Assembly: GCA_014800065.1 (NCBI GenBank)
Contig: JAAVGX010000053.1
Coordinates: 1-46,883 of the forward strand
From: Bacteroidales bacterium
GTDB taxonomy: Bacteria > Bacteroidota > Bacteroidia > Bacteroidales > Muribaculaceae
Direction: 5' to 3'
Length of the DNA stretch: 46,883 nt
Shown: positions 32,176 through 41,039 of the stretch, one piece after another
Layout: every line of letters begins with the position of its first letter
How positions within the stretch are numbered: position 1 is the first letter of the stretch
Position numbers and translations under genes: made by a program
Notes under the pieces: generated by a model
Told to the model about the DNA's origin: nothing
Databases searched by the model: none
What the model saw: only the letters and a program-made list of their open reading frames with translations

Positions 32176-32552
32176 GGATATTATACTTTTGGCCCTCGGC
32201 TTTAGTGGTGGCTTTTATATTGTATGCCACATTATCTTCAGCTCCCACTGCCGACATTTCCCTGATGCTTTTCCCCTATGCCGATAAGCTGATTCATGCC
32301 ATAATGTTCGGAGGGCTCACCGGTGCCGTCGCCTTCGACTGCCGTCGCTCCGGAATGTCGTTGACCCGCCCGCTAATGTTGGCTATTGCAGCCTGTGTGG
32401 CTGTATTCGGTGCACTGGATGAGTTTGCGCAGGCTTTATTGACTGAAGTTCGCTCGGGCGACGGATTCGACTGGCTCGCCGACGTAGCCGGCATACTCGT
32501 GGCATATTTCTCCGCTCCGGTAGTGATAAACCGCATCATTCGCAAAAAGTAA
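32172..32552 (+). CDS. VanZ-like membrane protein
   Basis: 126 residues with three to four membrane helices. Signature positions of the VanZ family are present: YADKLIHAIMFGGL near 37-50 and, in the second half, DEFAQALLTEVRSGDGFDWL with the conserved D...N/A..G pattern. VanZ of enterococci gives low-level teicoplanin resistance; stand-alone chromosomal members have no proven role. Its coupling to a murein-hydrolase regulator suggests cell-wall work (inference). Confidence 0.88.
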   Translation: MRILYFWPSALVVAFILYATLSSAPTADISLMLFPYADKLIHAIMFGGLTGAVAFDCRRSGMSLTRPLMLAIAACVAVFGALDEFAQALLTEVRSGDGFDWLADVAGILVAYFSAPVVINRIIRKK

Positions 32553-33218
32553 TCGACTGTGTTTCGATAGGAATTTGTGGTATAAGCGTATAGCCCCGGG
32601 TGAAGCGAACCCGGAGGCAACAAATCCCACCTTAACTTTGCCCTCAAAATAAAGATAAATCGAGATTAATCAGCCTGTTGTACGGCCCCCCAATCCAAGT
32701 AGGAGTAATCAACGAAACCGGAGCCCCACAAATAATCATAATCGAACTGGAACAAGCTGATAACCAACAAGAAAAATGTAGGGACGCTCGTTCCGAGCGT
32801 CCTTTTGACTCGCCAACGCCCCCGCCAAAAGAGCGACGAAAATAGCGGTAGCCGCAACCGCCCTAAGAACAAGACAAGCAAAAGGATTAAAAAGCGCCCC
32901 GCAAAAGCAACACCGCGCAAGCGGTACTTTGTCTTTGGCCCCGAGCTTCAGCTCGGACTATACAAAGAGAGCGAATCCCACAGCGCCTGTCTAAGCCCCG
33001 GGCAAAGGCTCAGGGGTACACTGCGGCAAAGAGTACATTGACATTATGGGATAATAAAAAATGAGTATTGCAGAACATCCGAAAAAGGAGTTGTGCAACA
33101 CCCTCCTTTCGACATATTTGAAGAACTGATGTGTCAAAAATTACATCAAGTTACAAATTTCAAAATAGGATAGAAAAATGAAAACCTGTAATCATAGTGG
33201 AGGTTTATGCTGGCAGGT
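32553..33218. other. gene-free stretch with hairpins and repeat copy A
   Basis: No credible gene in about 670 bp. From left to right: a 6-bp hairpin CCGGGT/ACCCGG (32596-32614), an A/C-rich piece (32640-32780), the hairpin-rich repeat (32782-33045), and an A/T-rich tail. Short frames here (32805-33041 plus; 32666-32920 minus) are made mostly of repeat sequence and are not called. Confidence 0.7.
32782..33045 (+). repeat. hairpin-rich intergenic repeat, copy A
   Basis: Contains a 9-bp hairpin GGACGCTCG/CGAGCGTCC (32782-32802), a 53-bp block (32835-32887) and a 63-bp block (32903-32965), both identical in inverted orientation to copy B near the window end, then a diverged block to 33045 with the same order of motifs (GCGCCTGTCTAAGCCCC, CACTGCGGCAAAGAG, ACATTGACATT). 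Inside is a hairpin CCGAGCT/AGCTCGG (32941-32956). It is non-coding in all frames as far as I can see. Likely a REP- or MITE-like dispersed family. Confidence 0.9.
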
Positions 33219-33250
33219 GTTGCTTTTTATGGTGGAATTTTGTATCTTTG
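33219..33250 (+). promoter_or_regulatory. promoter of metG
   Basis: GTTG (33219-33222) and TATCTTTG (33243-33250), 20 bp apart. Predicted start near 33254, 26-nt leader. Confidence 0.75.
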
Positions 33251-33279
33251 CGAGTTGAAACAGTAAAGTTACATTTCCA

Positions 33280-35322
33280 ATGGAAAAGCAATACAAGCGT
33301 ACTCTCATTACCACCGCTCTCCCCTATACCAACGGCCCCGTTCACATCGGCCATCTTGCCGGCGTGTACGTTCCCGCCGATATTTATGCCCGCTACCTTC
33401 GACTGCAAGGTCGCGATGTTACCCTCGTCGGCGGCAGCGACGAGCATGGGGTGCCTATCACTCTGAAGGCTCGCAGCGAGGGGGTTACTCCACAAGATAT
33501 AGTCGACCGTTACCATAAGCTCATCAAAGAATCTTTCGAAGGACTTGGTATTTCGTTCGATATTTACAGCCGCACCACTTCGGATATTCACCACGACACG
33601 GCCTCGGAATTTTTCCGTCATCTGTACGATAAGGGCGAATTTATAGAGAAAGAATCCGTTCAGCTCTACGACCCCGAAGCCAAGCAATTCCTGGCCGACC
33701 GCTATGTGGTGGGCGAATGTCCGATATGCCATAATCCCAATGCTTACGGCGACCAGTGCGAGAGCTGCGGCTCTTCGCTCAACGCAACCGACCTGATCAA
33801 TCCCAAAAGCAAGATATCGGGCGCAACCCCCGAGCTGCGTCCTACTCACCACTGGTATCTCCCCCTCGACAAGTGGGAACCAACCCTTCGCCATTGGATT
33901 CTGGACGAGCACACCGAGTGGAAGAGCAACGTGTACGGCCAATGCAAGAGCTGGCTGGATATGGGTCTGCAACCCCGCGCCGTCAGCCGCGACCTGTCGT
34001 GGGGCGTACCGGTGCCCGTGGAAGGGGCCGAAGGTAAGGTGCTCTACGTTTGGTTCGATGCGCCGATCGGATATATCTCCAACACTAAGGAACTTTATCC
34101 CGACACATGGGAAACTTGGTGGAAGGACCCCGAAACGCGCGTAATCAATTTCATCGGTAAAGATAATATTGTGTTCCACTGCATTGTGTTCCCCGCAATG
34201 TTGATGGCATATGGTGATAACTTCCAGTTGCCCGACAACGTGCCGGCCAACGAATTCCTCAACCTCGAAGGTGACAAGATTTCAACATCGCGCAATTGGG
34301 CGGTGTGGCTCCACGAATATCTTGCCGACTTCCCCGGCAAGCAGGATGTGCTCAGATATGTACTCACTGCCAACGCCCCCGAAACTAAGGACAACGACTT
34401 CACTTGGCGCGACTTCCAGGCTCGTAATAACAACGAACTGGTGGCCATTCTGGGTAATTTTGTCAATCGTGTAGTGGTGCTAACTCACAAATATTATGAG
34501 GGAGTTGTGCCTCAACCGGGCGAACTTCAAACCATCGAAACCGAGGCTTATGCCGAAATGAAAACCCTCACCGAAAGCCTCACTGACAACCTTGAAAACT
34601 TCCACTTCCGCGAAGCACTCAAGGATGCGATGGCTTTTGCTCGTCTGGGCAATAAATATCTGCAGGAAGCCGAACCCTGGAAGGTAATCAAGACCGACCC
34701 GGACCGTGTGCGCACCATCATCTACACCGCTCTGCAAATCTGCGCCAACATAGCCGTGGCCATGGAACCCTTCATGCCGTTCATGAGCGATAAGCTGGCT
34801 CGGATTCTGGGTCTGGAAAAGATGAAATGGGCCGAACTCGGAGCTGACAATCTGGTGAAAACAGGCTCGAAAATCGGCGAAGCTGAGCTGCTGTTTGAAA
34901 AAATCGATGATGAAACAATCAAGGCTCAGACCGATCGTCTCGAAGAAATCAAGCGCCAAAACGTAATCAACAATTTCAAGCCCGAGGCTGTGAAAGAGGA
35001 AGTGAAAATAGAGGATTTTGGCAAAATGGATCTTCGCGTAGGCACCGTGCTCGAATGCGAAAAAGTCAAGAAGTCCGACAAACTTCTCAAATTCCTCATC
35101 GACGACGGTATGAACAAGCGTACCATCGTTTCGGGCATAGCTCAGCACTACACACCGGAGGAATTGGTTGGTCAGCAAGTTGTATTTATTGCCAACCTTG
35201 CACCGGCAAAGATTCGTGGTGTGGTGTCGGAGGGCATGATTCTTTCGGCCGTAAATGCCGATGGCTCGCTCCATGTGATTTCTCCTTCCAAACCTACAAC
35301 CCCCGGCTCAACTGTCGGCTAA
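33280..35322 (+). CDS. metG: methionyl-tRNA synthetase with C-terminal tRNA-binding domain
   Basis: 680 residues, E. coli-type MetRS. HIGH signature at 22-25 and KISTSR (KMSKS equivalent) at 333-338. A zinc knuckle is formed by C147, C150, C160 and C163. The C-terminal 105 residues are an EMAP-II/Trbp-like OB domain ([20 protein letters not shown]), which dimerises and holds tRNA. Charges initiator and elongator tRNA-Met. Own promoter; followed 9 bp later by ansA. Confidence 0.98.
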   Translation: MEKQYKRTLITTALPYTNGPVHIGHLAGVYVPADIYARYLRLQGRDVTLVGGSDEHGVPITLKARSEGVTPQDIVDRYHKLIKESFEGLGISFDIYSRTTSDIHHDTASEFFRHLYDKGEFIEKESVQLYDPEAKQFLADRYVVGECPICHNPNAYGDQCESCGSSLNATDLINPKSKISGATPELRPTHHWYLPLDKWEPTLRHWILDEHTEWKSNVYGQCKSWLDMGLQPRAVSRDLSWGVPVPVEGAEGKVLYVWFDAPIGYISNTKELYPDTWETWWKDPETRVINFIGKDNIVFHCIVFPAMLMAYGDNFQLPDNVPANEFLNLEGDKISTSRNWAVWLHEYLADFPGKQDVLRYVLTANAPETKDNDFTWRDFQARNNNELVAILGNFVNRVVVLTHKYYEGVVPQPGELQTIETEAYAEMKTLTESLTDNLENFHFREALKDAMAFARLGNKYLQEAEPWKVIKTDPDRVRTIIYTALQICANIAVAMEPFMPFMSDKLARILGLEKMKWAELGADNLVKTGSKIGEAELLFEKIDDETIKAQTDRLEEIKRQNVINNFKPEAVKEEVKIEDFGKMDLRVGTVLECEKVKKSDKLLKFLIDDGMNKRTIVSGIAQHYTPEELVGQQVVFIANLAPAKIRGVVSEGMILSAVNADGSLHVISPSKPTTPGSTVG

Positions 35323-35331
35323 AGTCCTGCC

Positions 35332-36375
35332 ATGCATAGTACTCTGCCAAAACCACGCATCCTGATTATATATACCGGTGGTACCATCGGTATGATTGAG
35401 GACCCTGTCACAAAGGCTCTCAAGCCCTTCGACTTTTCCCACCTGATGGAGAATGTGCCGAAGGTGAAGATGCTCGATTATGAGATTGACAACATACAGT
35501 TCCATCCTCCAATCGACTCATCGGATATGAACGTGGAGCATTGGCAGGCCATGGTGAAAAGTATTGCCGACAATTACGATAAGTACGACGGCTTCGTGGT
35601 TCTGCATGGCACGGACACGATGGCCTATACGGCCTCGGCGCTTTCGTTCATGCTCGGCAATCTGAGTAAGCCGGTGATTATCACCGGATCACAGCTCCCC
35701 ATCGGCGAAGTGCGTACCGACGGCGAAGAAAATCTGATAACGGCTCTGCAGATTGCGGCTCATCGCGACCTTTCCGGAATGCCTACCGTGCGTGAGGTGG
35801 CAATCCTTTTCGAAAACTACCTCTGGCGCGGTAATCGTTCCACCAAAAACAGTGCCGACAACTTCAACGCATTCAAGAGCAACAACTATCCGGCCCTGGC
35901 TCAAATCGGGCTCAGTATTCATTTCGACTACAACGCACTGGCTCGACCACAGTGGCCCAGCACGCTCAAACCGCACTATAAACTCGACACAAACGTGATG
36001 CCTCTGGACCTCTTCCCCGGTATCAACGAGAAGGTGCTGAGTCATCAGCTCGCAACCCCGGGACTGAAGGGTATAATCCTGCGAACTTATGGTGCCGGTA
36101 ACGGCCCTACAGCGCCGTGGTTTATCAACGCCATCCGTGAAACAATCGAGCGCGGTGTGATAGTGCTCAACGTAACTCAATGCGTCAACGGTGGGGTGGC
36201 CTCCAACCGATATGTAGCCGGTGATATGTTGGCCGCTACGGGGGTTATTTCCGGGCACGACCTAACTCTCGAGGCCGCTATTACCAAAATGATGTACCTC
36301 TTCGGGCTCGGTATTCCAAACGATGAAGTTACACGACTGTTAACAACGCCAATCGCCGGCGAACTCACAAAATGA
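35332..36375 (+). CDS. ansA: type I (cytoplasmic) L-asparaginase
   Basis: 347 residues without signal peptide. First catalytic threonine in IIYTGGTIGMIED (residues 12-24), second in HGTDTMAYTASAL, and TGSQLPIGEVRTDGEENL is typical of type I enzymes. Converts asparagine to aspartate and ammonia. That aspartate could feed the aspT-aspD decarboxylation cycle encoded 5 kb away (inference). Its stop overlaps the next start. Confidence 0.95.
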   Translation: MHSTLPKPRILIIYTGGTIGMIEDPVTKALKPFDFSHLMENVPKVKMLDYEIDNIQFHPPIDSSDMNVEHWQAMVKSIADNYDKYDGFVVLHGTDTMAYTASALSFMLGNLSKPVIITGSQLPIGEVRTDGEENLITALQIAAHRDLSGMPTVREVAILFENYLWRGNRSTKNSADNFNAFKSNNYPALAQIGLSIHFDYNALARPQWPSTLKPHYKLDTNVMPLDLFPGINEKVLSHQLATPGLKGIILRTYGAGNGPTAPWFINAIRETIERGVIVLNVTQCVNGGVASNRYVAGDMLAATGVISGHDLTLEAAITKMMYLFGLGIPNDEVTRLLTTPIAGELTK

Positions 36376-36707
36376 TGATACGACTCTTATCCATATTCCT
36401 GTTGCTGTGCGCGTCGGTGCTGCCCGGATTTGAAGCCCAGGCGGCCGTGAAGGCGCCGGTATGGGAAGTGGTCACCATCACCGATTATCAACCGGGAACG
36501 TCCGATGCGGAGCATCTTCAGGTTGAAACTCGCGATGGATACATATATATAACCATTGAGCGCCCGGCCGAGGTAGAGGTCTACACCATTCTCGGTCAGT
36601 TGGTTACACGCCGCAAGCTCCAGCCCGGCACAACCAGGCTCCAGCTCGGCATGCGTGGTATCTATATTCTCAAATCCGGCGCTTCCACTCGCCGTGTTAA
36701 TCTTTGA
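36372..36707 (+). CDS. small secreted protein with T9SS-type tail-like domain
   Basis: 111 residues. Two ATG codons at 36372 and 36375; the first overlaps the ansA stop (ATGA). Signal peptide about 1-24 (LLSIFLLLCASVLPGFEAQA). The C-terminal 60 residues follow the Por secretion tail pattern: DGYIYITIERPAEVEVYTIL, GQLVTRRKLQPGTTRLQLG, MRGIYILKSGASTRRVNL, that is V.(I/V)Y...G..V......G......L..G.Y.(L/V)......K. Unusually, nearly the whole mature protein is this tail, with little cargo. Secretion by T9SS is not shown. Confidence 0.75.
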   Translation: MMIRLLSIFLLLCASVLPGFEAQAAVKAPVWEVVTITDYQPGTSDAEHLQVETRDGYIYITIERPAEVEVYTILGQLVTRRKLQPGTTRLQLGMRGIYILKSGASTRRVNL

Positions 36708-36713
36708 TGACCT

Positions 36714-37157
36714 ATGGAAAATGTGAAAGTGAGTATAGTTAACCGCTCCTCGGCACCACTACCTCAATATGCCACCGAAGGGGCTGCCGGAATGGATATC
36801 CGCGCCAGTTTGTCCGCGCCGTTGACCTTAGAGCCCGGAGCTCGCGCTCTAGTGCCGACAGGTCTTTCGGTCGAGCTCCCTGAAGGATTCGAAATGCAAC
36901 TGCGCCCACGCAGCGGATTGGCTCTCAAGCATGGGATTACCCTCCTCAATTCCCCCGGCACAATAGATGCCGATTACAGGGGCGAAATCGGAGTGATTAT
37001 GGCAAATATGGGGTCCGAACCTTTCGTTATCAACGACGGCGACCGTATTTGCCAGGCCGTAGTAGCTCGCTATGCGAAGGTGGAATGGGTGCAGGTGGAT
37101 GTTCTCGGGCATACCGACCGCGGTGATGGTGGATTCGGGCACTCCGGCGTAAAATAA
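36714..37157 (+). CDS. dut: dUTP diphosphatase
   Basis: 147 residues, trimeric-type dUTPase. All five motifs visible: [18 protein letters not shown], a substrate-binding [24 protein letters not shown], and the C-terminal arm [10 protein letters not shown]. Hydrolyses dUTP to dUMP and PPi, keeping uracil out of DNA and supplying thymidylate synthesis. In Bacteroidales it commonly heads the TPR-DUF4292-envC run that follows here. Confidence 0.97.
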   Translation: MENVKVSIVNRSSAPLPQYATEGAAGMDIRASLSAPLTLEPGARALVPTGLSVELPEGFEMQLRPRSGLALKHGITLLNSPGTIDADYRGEIGVIMANMGSEPFVINDGDRICQAVVARYAKVEWVQVDVLGHTDRGDGGFGHSGVK

Positions 37158-37199
37158 TTAGCTTTCGATTGCGAGAGCTGTGGTTTAGGATTTAGTTTG

Positions 37200-37251
37200 T
37201 CAACTTGTCAACTTCATGATTTGTCAAGTTGATTATGGTTAAATAATTTTG
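37200..37251 (+). promoter_or_regulatory. perfect promoter abutting the TPR gene, inside an inverted repeat
   Basis: TTTG (37220-37223) and TAATTTTG (37244-37251) are exactly 20 bp apart, but the -7 box ends 1 bp before ATG 37253. A TCAACTTG/CAAGTTGA inverted repeat (37200-37207 and 37225-37232) surrounds the -33 element and could be an operator or a hairpin. Confidence 0.65.
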
Positions 37252-37252
37252 A

Positions 37253-39097
37253 ATGAAATTGACACGGTATTTCCTAATTTCTCTCCTCATCCTCGGCATC
37301 TGTATTGGGGCCTCTGCAGGCAATGACAACACAACCGAGGCAAACCGTCGCAAGGCCGACTACATATTCATGGAAGCTGCCGCAGCCATGTCGGATGAGC
37401 GTGCCGACGACTACCTCATGCTTCTTCGCAGGGCTGCCGCACTGGCCCCGGACGACCCGTTTATTCTGGGCTCCATGGCCGAGGCCGTTTATTCCAATAA
37501 TTCACTTCGCGATCCGGCTCTGCTCAAGGAAATGGGTAAATTGTTGGTGGATCGATTCTACGCCGAACCCTCTATCAGTGTCAACGGCCAGATGGCTGTG
37601 CAGGTGGCCCGATACCTCAAAGACCGCGATCTTGAAATCGACATCCTCGAAACAATGCATCGAAATCTGCCGAAAAATCAAGAAGTTACACTTTCGCTTT
37701 CCGATGCCTATTTCAATAAATTTTTTGAAGCCCAAACCGACACAGTGTCATACACAAAGGGTATGGAGCTGCTTGAACGCATGGTCGATGCCGCTCCGGA
37801 TAATCTGCTCTACACCTCGCGCATGATTCGCCCTCTACTGTGGCTCGGTGACACAACAGCGGTTGAGAACCAGCTCGAAATTCTTAATCAGGCGGCCCCA
37901 AAGGATATCAACACTCTGCTCTACTCCTCCCAGATTTACTCCGCGCTCGGGCGCGACAGCCTCGTGGAAACATTCTTTGAACGCGGCCGAGAGATTGACC
38001 CCCAGAATGGGCAATTACTCATGGCAATGGCTGATTATTATCGCGAAAAAGGCGATAGCCTGGCTTACGACCGTGAAGTGTTTGCCGCTCTGAGTGCCCC
38101 CGACCTTGACTTCGAGGTAAAGCTACCGCTTTTGAAGGACTATGTGGTGAATCTCTATACCGAACCCTCGCAGCGCCCCCGAATCGACAATCTGTTCGAA
38201 CTCATGCAACAGATTAATCCGGGACAGGAAGAGCTCCACAATCTTTACGGCAGCTATCTGGTGGCCACCGACCGAAATGCCGATGCCATTGAGCAATATA
38301 ATGTGTCGCTCAGTCTCGCTCCCGCCAATCAGGCGCTCTATACCGAGCTTACGCGCTTGAACCTGATGGAAAAACGCTACGCCGATGCCGCTGAAGTTGG
38401 ACGTAAGGGGATGGAGAGAACTCCGGAAGACCTTTGGTTGGCTGTCCTTACCTCATATGCACTGGCTGAGCTCGACAGCGCGTCCGTGGCTATTGATATG
38501 CTGGAAAACTTTGACAAGAATCTGCTCAACGAAAAGGGTAAAGGAGAGCTCTTCACCCGTCTCGGTGACCTTTATTATAAGGAAGACTTGCAGACCAAGG
38601 CTTTCGATTCATATGAGAAAGCTATCCTCTATGATGCCGAGAACTATATGGCAATGAACAACTTGGCTTATTTCTATGCCGAAAGTGACACCTTGCTATC
38701 GAGAGCGGAAATGTACGCAACCCTTGCTGTTGGCAATGACCCGGCAAGCCCTACATATCTCGACACATTTGCCTGGGTGCTTTTCAAACAGAATCGCTTC
38801 CAGGAAGCGGCTGAACAGATAGATAAGGCCATTGCCAACTCAATCATTCCGGATAACATCCGCAAGATTATAGGCCGATATATTCCTGAGCCAAAAGAAG
38901 ATGATAGCGATGAGACCGACGATCCTACCCGTGAGGTTTCCGCTGATCTCCTTGACCATGCCGGCGATATCTATTTCTTCTTACGTCAGCCCAAGAAGGC
39001 TCGCGCCTTTTGGGAGGCGGCACTCGAACTTGCCGACCCCGAAGATGCTCAGGAAATTAAAGATAAAATGTCAGGCAAAACTTATTTTGGTGACTGA
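37253..39097 (+). CDS. secreted tetratricopeptide-repeat protein
   Basis: 614 residues. Signal peptide MKLTRYFLISLLILGICIGA, cleaved near ASAG. The rest is helical with TPR spacing throughout, clearest at about 330-520 (NLYGSYLVATDRNADAIEQY; NNLAYFYAESDTLLSRAEMY; VLFKQNRFQEAAEQIDKAI). An acidic patch lies near 550 (KEDDSDETDDPT). Probably a periplasmic scaffold; it is followed closely by the DUF4292 lipoprotein and the EnvC-like protein, a conserved Bacteroidales trio. The start fits the signal peptide although the promoter lies right against it. Confidence 0.88.
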   Translation: MKLTRYFLISLLILGICIGASAGNDNTTEANRRKADYIFMEAAAAMSDERADDYLMLLRRAAALAPDDPFILGSMAEAVYSNNSLRDPALLKEMGKLLVDRFYAEPSISVNGQMAVQVARYLKDRDLEIDILETMHRNLPKNQEVTLSLSDAYFNKFFEAQTDTVSYTKGMELLERMVDAAPDNLLYTSRMIRPLLWLGDTTAVENQLEILNQAAPKDINTLLYSSQIYSALGRDSLVETFFERGREIDPQNGQLLMAMADYYREKGDSLAYDREVFAALSAPDLDFEVKLPLLKDYVVNLYTEPSQRPRIDNLFELMQQINPGQEELHNLYGSYLVATDRNADAIEQYNVSLSLAPANQALYTELTRLNLMEKRYADAAEVGRKGMERTPEDLWLAVLTSYALAELDSASVAIDMLENFDKNLLNEKGKGELFTRLGDLYYKEDLQTKAFDSYEKAILYDAENYMAMNNLAYFYAESDTLLSRAEMYATLAVGNDPASPTYLDTFAWVLFKQNRFQEAAEQIDKAIANSIIPDNIRKIIGRYIPEPKEDDSDETDDPTREVSADLLDHAGDIYFFLRQPKKARAFWEAALELADPEDAQEIKDKMSGKTYFGD

Positions 39098-39099
39098 TT

Positions 39100-39849
39100 A
39101 TGAAAAATTTACGCTATCTTTTGTTAGTGCTGACTGTTGTGGCTTTCATCCTTGGAGGTTGCCGGTCAGGGCGTCAAACCGTAGGAGTGACTCCTACCCC
39201 GCAGGGCGATCCGGTAGAGATTCTCACCGCCGGTTATATGCCTTGGTCGTATGTGGAGATGCCGGTACGCTTTGAGTTGCGCAGTCCTAAAAAATTCAGC
39301 GTTAGCGGTACGGCCAAGATGACTGAAGGCGAGGCGGTTCTGCTTTCATTCCGGTTCTTCGGTATGGAAATGGGTAGCGTTTGGCTCACAGCCGATAGTG
39401 TGCAAGCCGTGGTGAAGCCTATGAACGTGTATTTTAAGGAAGATATTGCCACTCTTACTGCATCTACCGGTATTTCTGTTGCCGATATACAGGCTCTTAT
39501 GATGGGGCATATTTTTAATGTGAAATCAGAAAGCCCTTTTGAGGCCGAATTCTTTACGTCTTTTAATTCTGAAGGAATGGCGGCTCTGGACTCTGTGGCA
39601 ATCAAGCCTGAGGGGCACAAATCGGTGGTGATTAATTACGGAGCGCCCGAAGTGAGTCCATGCGGTCCGGTTGCCTCTTCCTTCGGCACTTCTACTTCGG
39701 TGCGAGGTCAGGCGATTGATTTCAACTGCCGATGGGATGTGGAGAAAGCGAAATGGAATACCGGAAAAGTTATCTCTGCACCCCGCATCTCTGCAGATAT
39801 GCGCAGACTCTCCTCCTCCGACATTATTAAAATGATTAAGAAATTGTGA
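39100..39849 (+). CDS. DUF4292-type lipoprotein
   Basis: 249 residues. Lipoprotein signal MKNLRYLLLVLTVVAFILGG with the lipid-bearing Cys at 21. The mature protein alternates beta strands in the LolA/LolB-like fashion (VEMPVRFELRSPKKFSVSGT; AVLLSFRFFGMEMGSVWLTA; VVKPMNVYFKED) that characterises DUF4292. Possibly carries lipids or helps lipoprotein trafficking in the periplasm, but this is unproven. Its stop overlaps the next start as GTGA. Confidence 0.9.
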   Translation: MKNLRYLLLVLTVVAFILGGCRSGRQTVGVTPTPQGDPVEILTAGYMPWSYVEMPVRFELRSPKKFSVSGTAKMTEGEAVLLSFRFFGMEMGSVWLTADSVQAVVKPMNVYFKEDIATLTASTGISVADIQALMMGHIFNVKSESPFEAEFFTSFNSEGMAALDSVAIKPEGHKSVVINYGAPEVSPCGPVASSFGTSTSVRGQAIDFNCRWDVEKAKWNTGKVISAPRISADMRRLSSSDIIKMIKKL

Positions 39850-41039
39850 TTAGATTCTGGCTGCTTTGTTTTTTACTGATCGGTGTCGGTTTTCAGATGC
39901 CGGCGCGTCGAACATCGCAGTCTGTTCGCACGGAAAAAGCTCGAACAGCCCGGCAAATCACTGAAACCAACCGAAAAATTTCGGCTAATACCGCACAGAC
40001 GGAGCGACAATTGGCTCAACTTCAAACTGTTAAAGCCGATATTGCGCGCCGAAGCGATGCCTTGGAGAAATTAGTGGCGCAGCGGCAGGGACTTGAACTG
40101 AAAATTACGGCTATTGAGGATTCGCTTTCTGCTCTCGATGCCAAAATCGCACGACTTCGCGATTCGTATTCCAAGGTTCTTCGCAGTCAGCGTCGTCAGC
40201 GACAAATTGCATCCGGCTCTTCGGCTATATTTGCCTCCGAATCAGCTCTTCAAGCGTCAAGACGCGTGCGCTATCTGAATCAACTCTCAAAATGGGAACA
40301 GAAGCAAGCTCAGAAATTAAAGGCTGCCATTGAAGAAGCCACTCAGAAACGCGACCTTCTGGACCAGACCAGACAGAAGTTGGAAAAAAATGAGTCGGAA
40401 CACCTTGCACAACTGAGTCAGCTGGAGGAAAAACAAGAGAATGCGCAGAACCTGATATCGTCTTTACGAAAACAGGGCACCACTCTGCAGGAAGTACTCC
40501 GAAATCAAAAAGCCCGTGCCGATGAGCTGGAGCAGGAATTGCAGCGCATAATTGAGGAGGAATCCAAACGCGCTACTGACCATCCCGAGCCCTCCGGACC
40601 TGATACCGCACCCGAACCCGGAGCGGACTTCGCCGAGGCCAAAGGTAAACTCCGCCTTCCTCTCGACAAACATGCCGAAGTGATTGCAGGGTTCGGTCGG
40701 CGTACACATGAGGACTTTGAGAAAGTGACGCTTCAGAATAACGGTATCGACCTCGAGGCTCAGGGACCGGCCAATGCTGTGGCCGTATTCCCCGGAACGG
40801 TGTCGATGGTAATCGTGATGCAAGGCTACGGAAATGTTGTGCTTTTGCGCCATGGCGAATATCTTACAGTCTACGCCGGCCTTACGGAAGTGGCTGTAAA
40901 AAAGGGCGATAATGTCAAGGCCGGCGATACGCTCGGCAAGGTTATGCCCTCGGTTGCCGATGGTGCCAATTCGCGCCTGCATTTCGAGGTTCGTCATGAA
41001 AAAGATAAGCTTAACCCCGAAGAGTGGCTGCGAAAATGA
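39846..41039 (+). CDS. envC: EnvC-like murein hydrolase activator (degenerate M23)
   Basis: 397 residues from GTG 39846, which is coupled (GTGA) to the preceding gene. Signal peptide about 1-20. Residues 25-240 are a long coiled coil (TEKARTARQITETNRKISAN and on), then an acidic-proline linker, then a LytM domain (about 265-397: GFGRRTHEDFEKVTLQNNGI; VVLLRHGEYLTVYAGLTEVA; RLHFEVRHEKDKLNPEEWL). The first zinc ligand, usually HxGxD, is NNGID, so it is probably an activator of amidases rather than an enzyme. Next gene starts in its stop (ATGA). Confidence 0.92.
   Translation: MIRFWLLCFLLIGVGFQMPARRTSQSVRTEKARTARQITETNRKISANTAQTERQLAQLQTVKADIARRSDALEKLVAQRQGLELKITAIEDSLSALDAKIARLRDSYSKVLRSQRRQRQIASGSSAIFASESALQASRRVRYLNQLSKWEQKQAQKLKAAIEEATQKRDLLDQTRQKLEKNESEHLAQLSQLEEKQENAQNLISSLRKQGTTLQEVLRNQKARADELEQELQRIIEEESKRATDHPEPSGPDTAPEPGADFAEAKGKLRLPLDKHAEVIAGFGRRTHEDFEKVTLQNNGIDLEAQGPANAVAVFPGTVSMVIVMQGYGNVVLLRHGEYLTVYAGLTEVAVKKGDNVKAGDTLGKVMPSVADGANSRLHFEVRHEKDKLNPEEWLRK

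Noticed and set aside
32666..33041. Short frames on both strands in the repeat region
   Set aside because: They are built from repeat sequence; the matching frame in copy B is broken by a stop and a different spacer, so no protein is maintained.
33046..33218. Possible gene between repeat A and metG
   Set aside because: A/T-rich with stops in all frames and no protein-like composition.
33205..34179. 324-codon frame antisense to metG
   Set aside because: It lies across the HIGH and zinc regions of metG and across the metG promoter, with no domain signal of its own.
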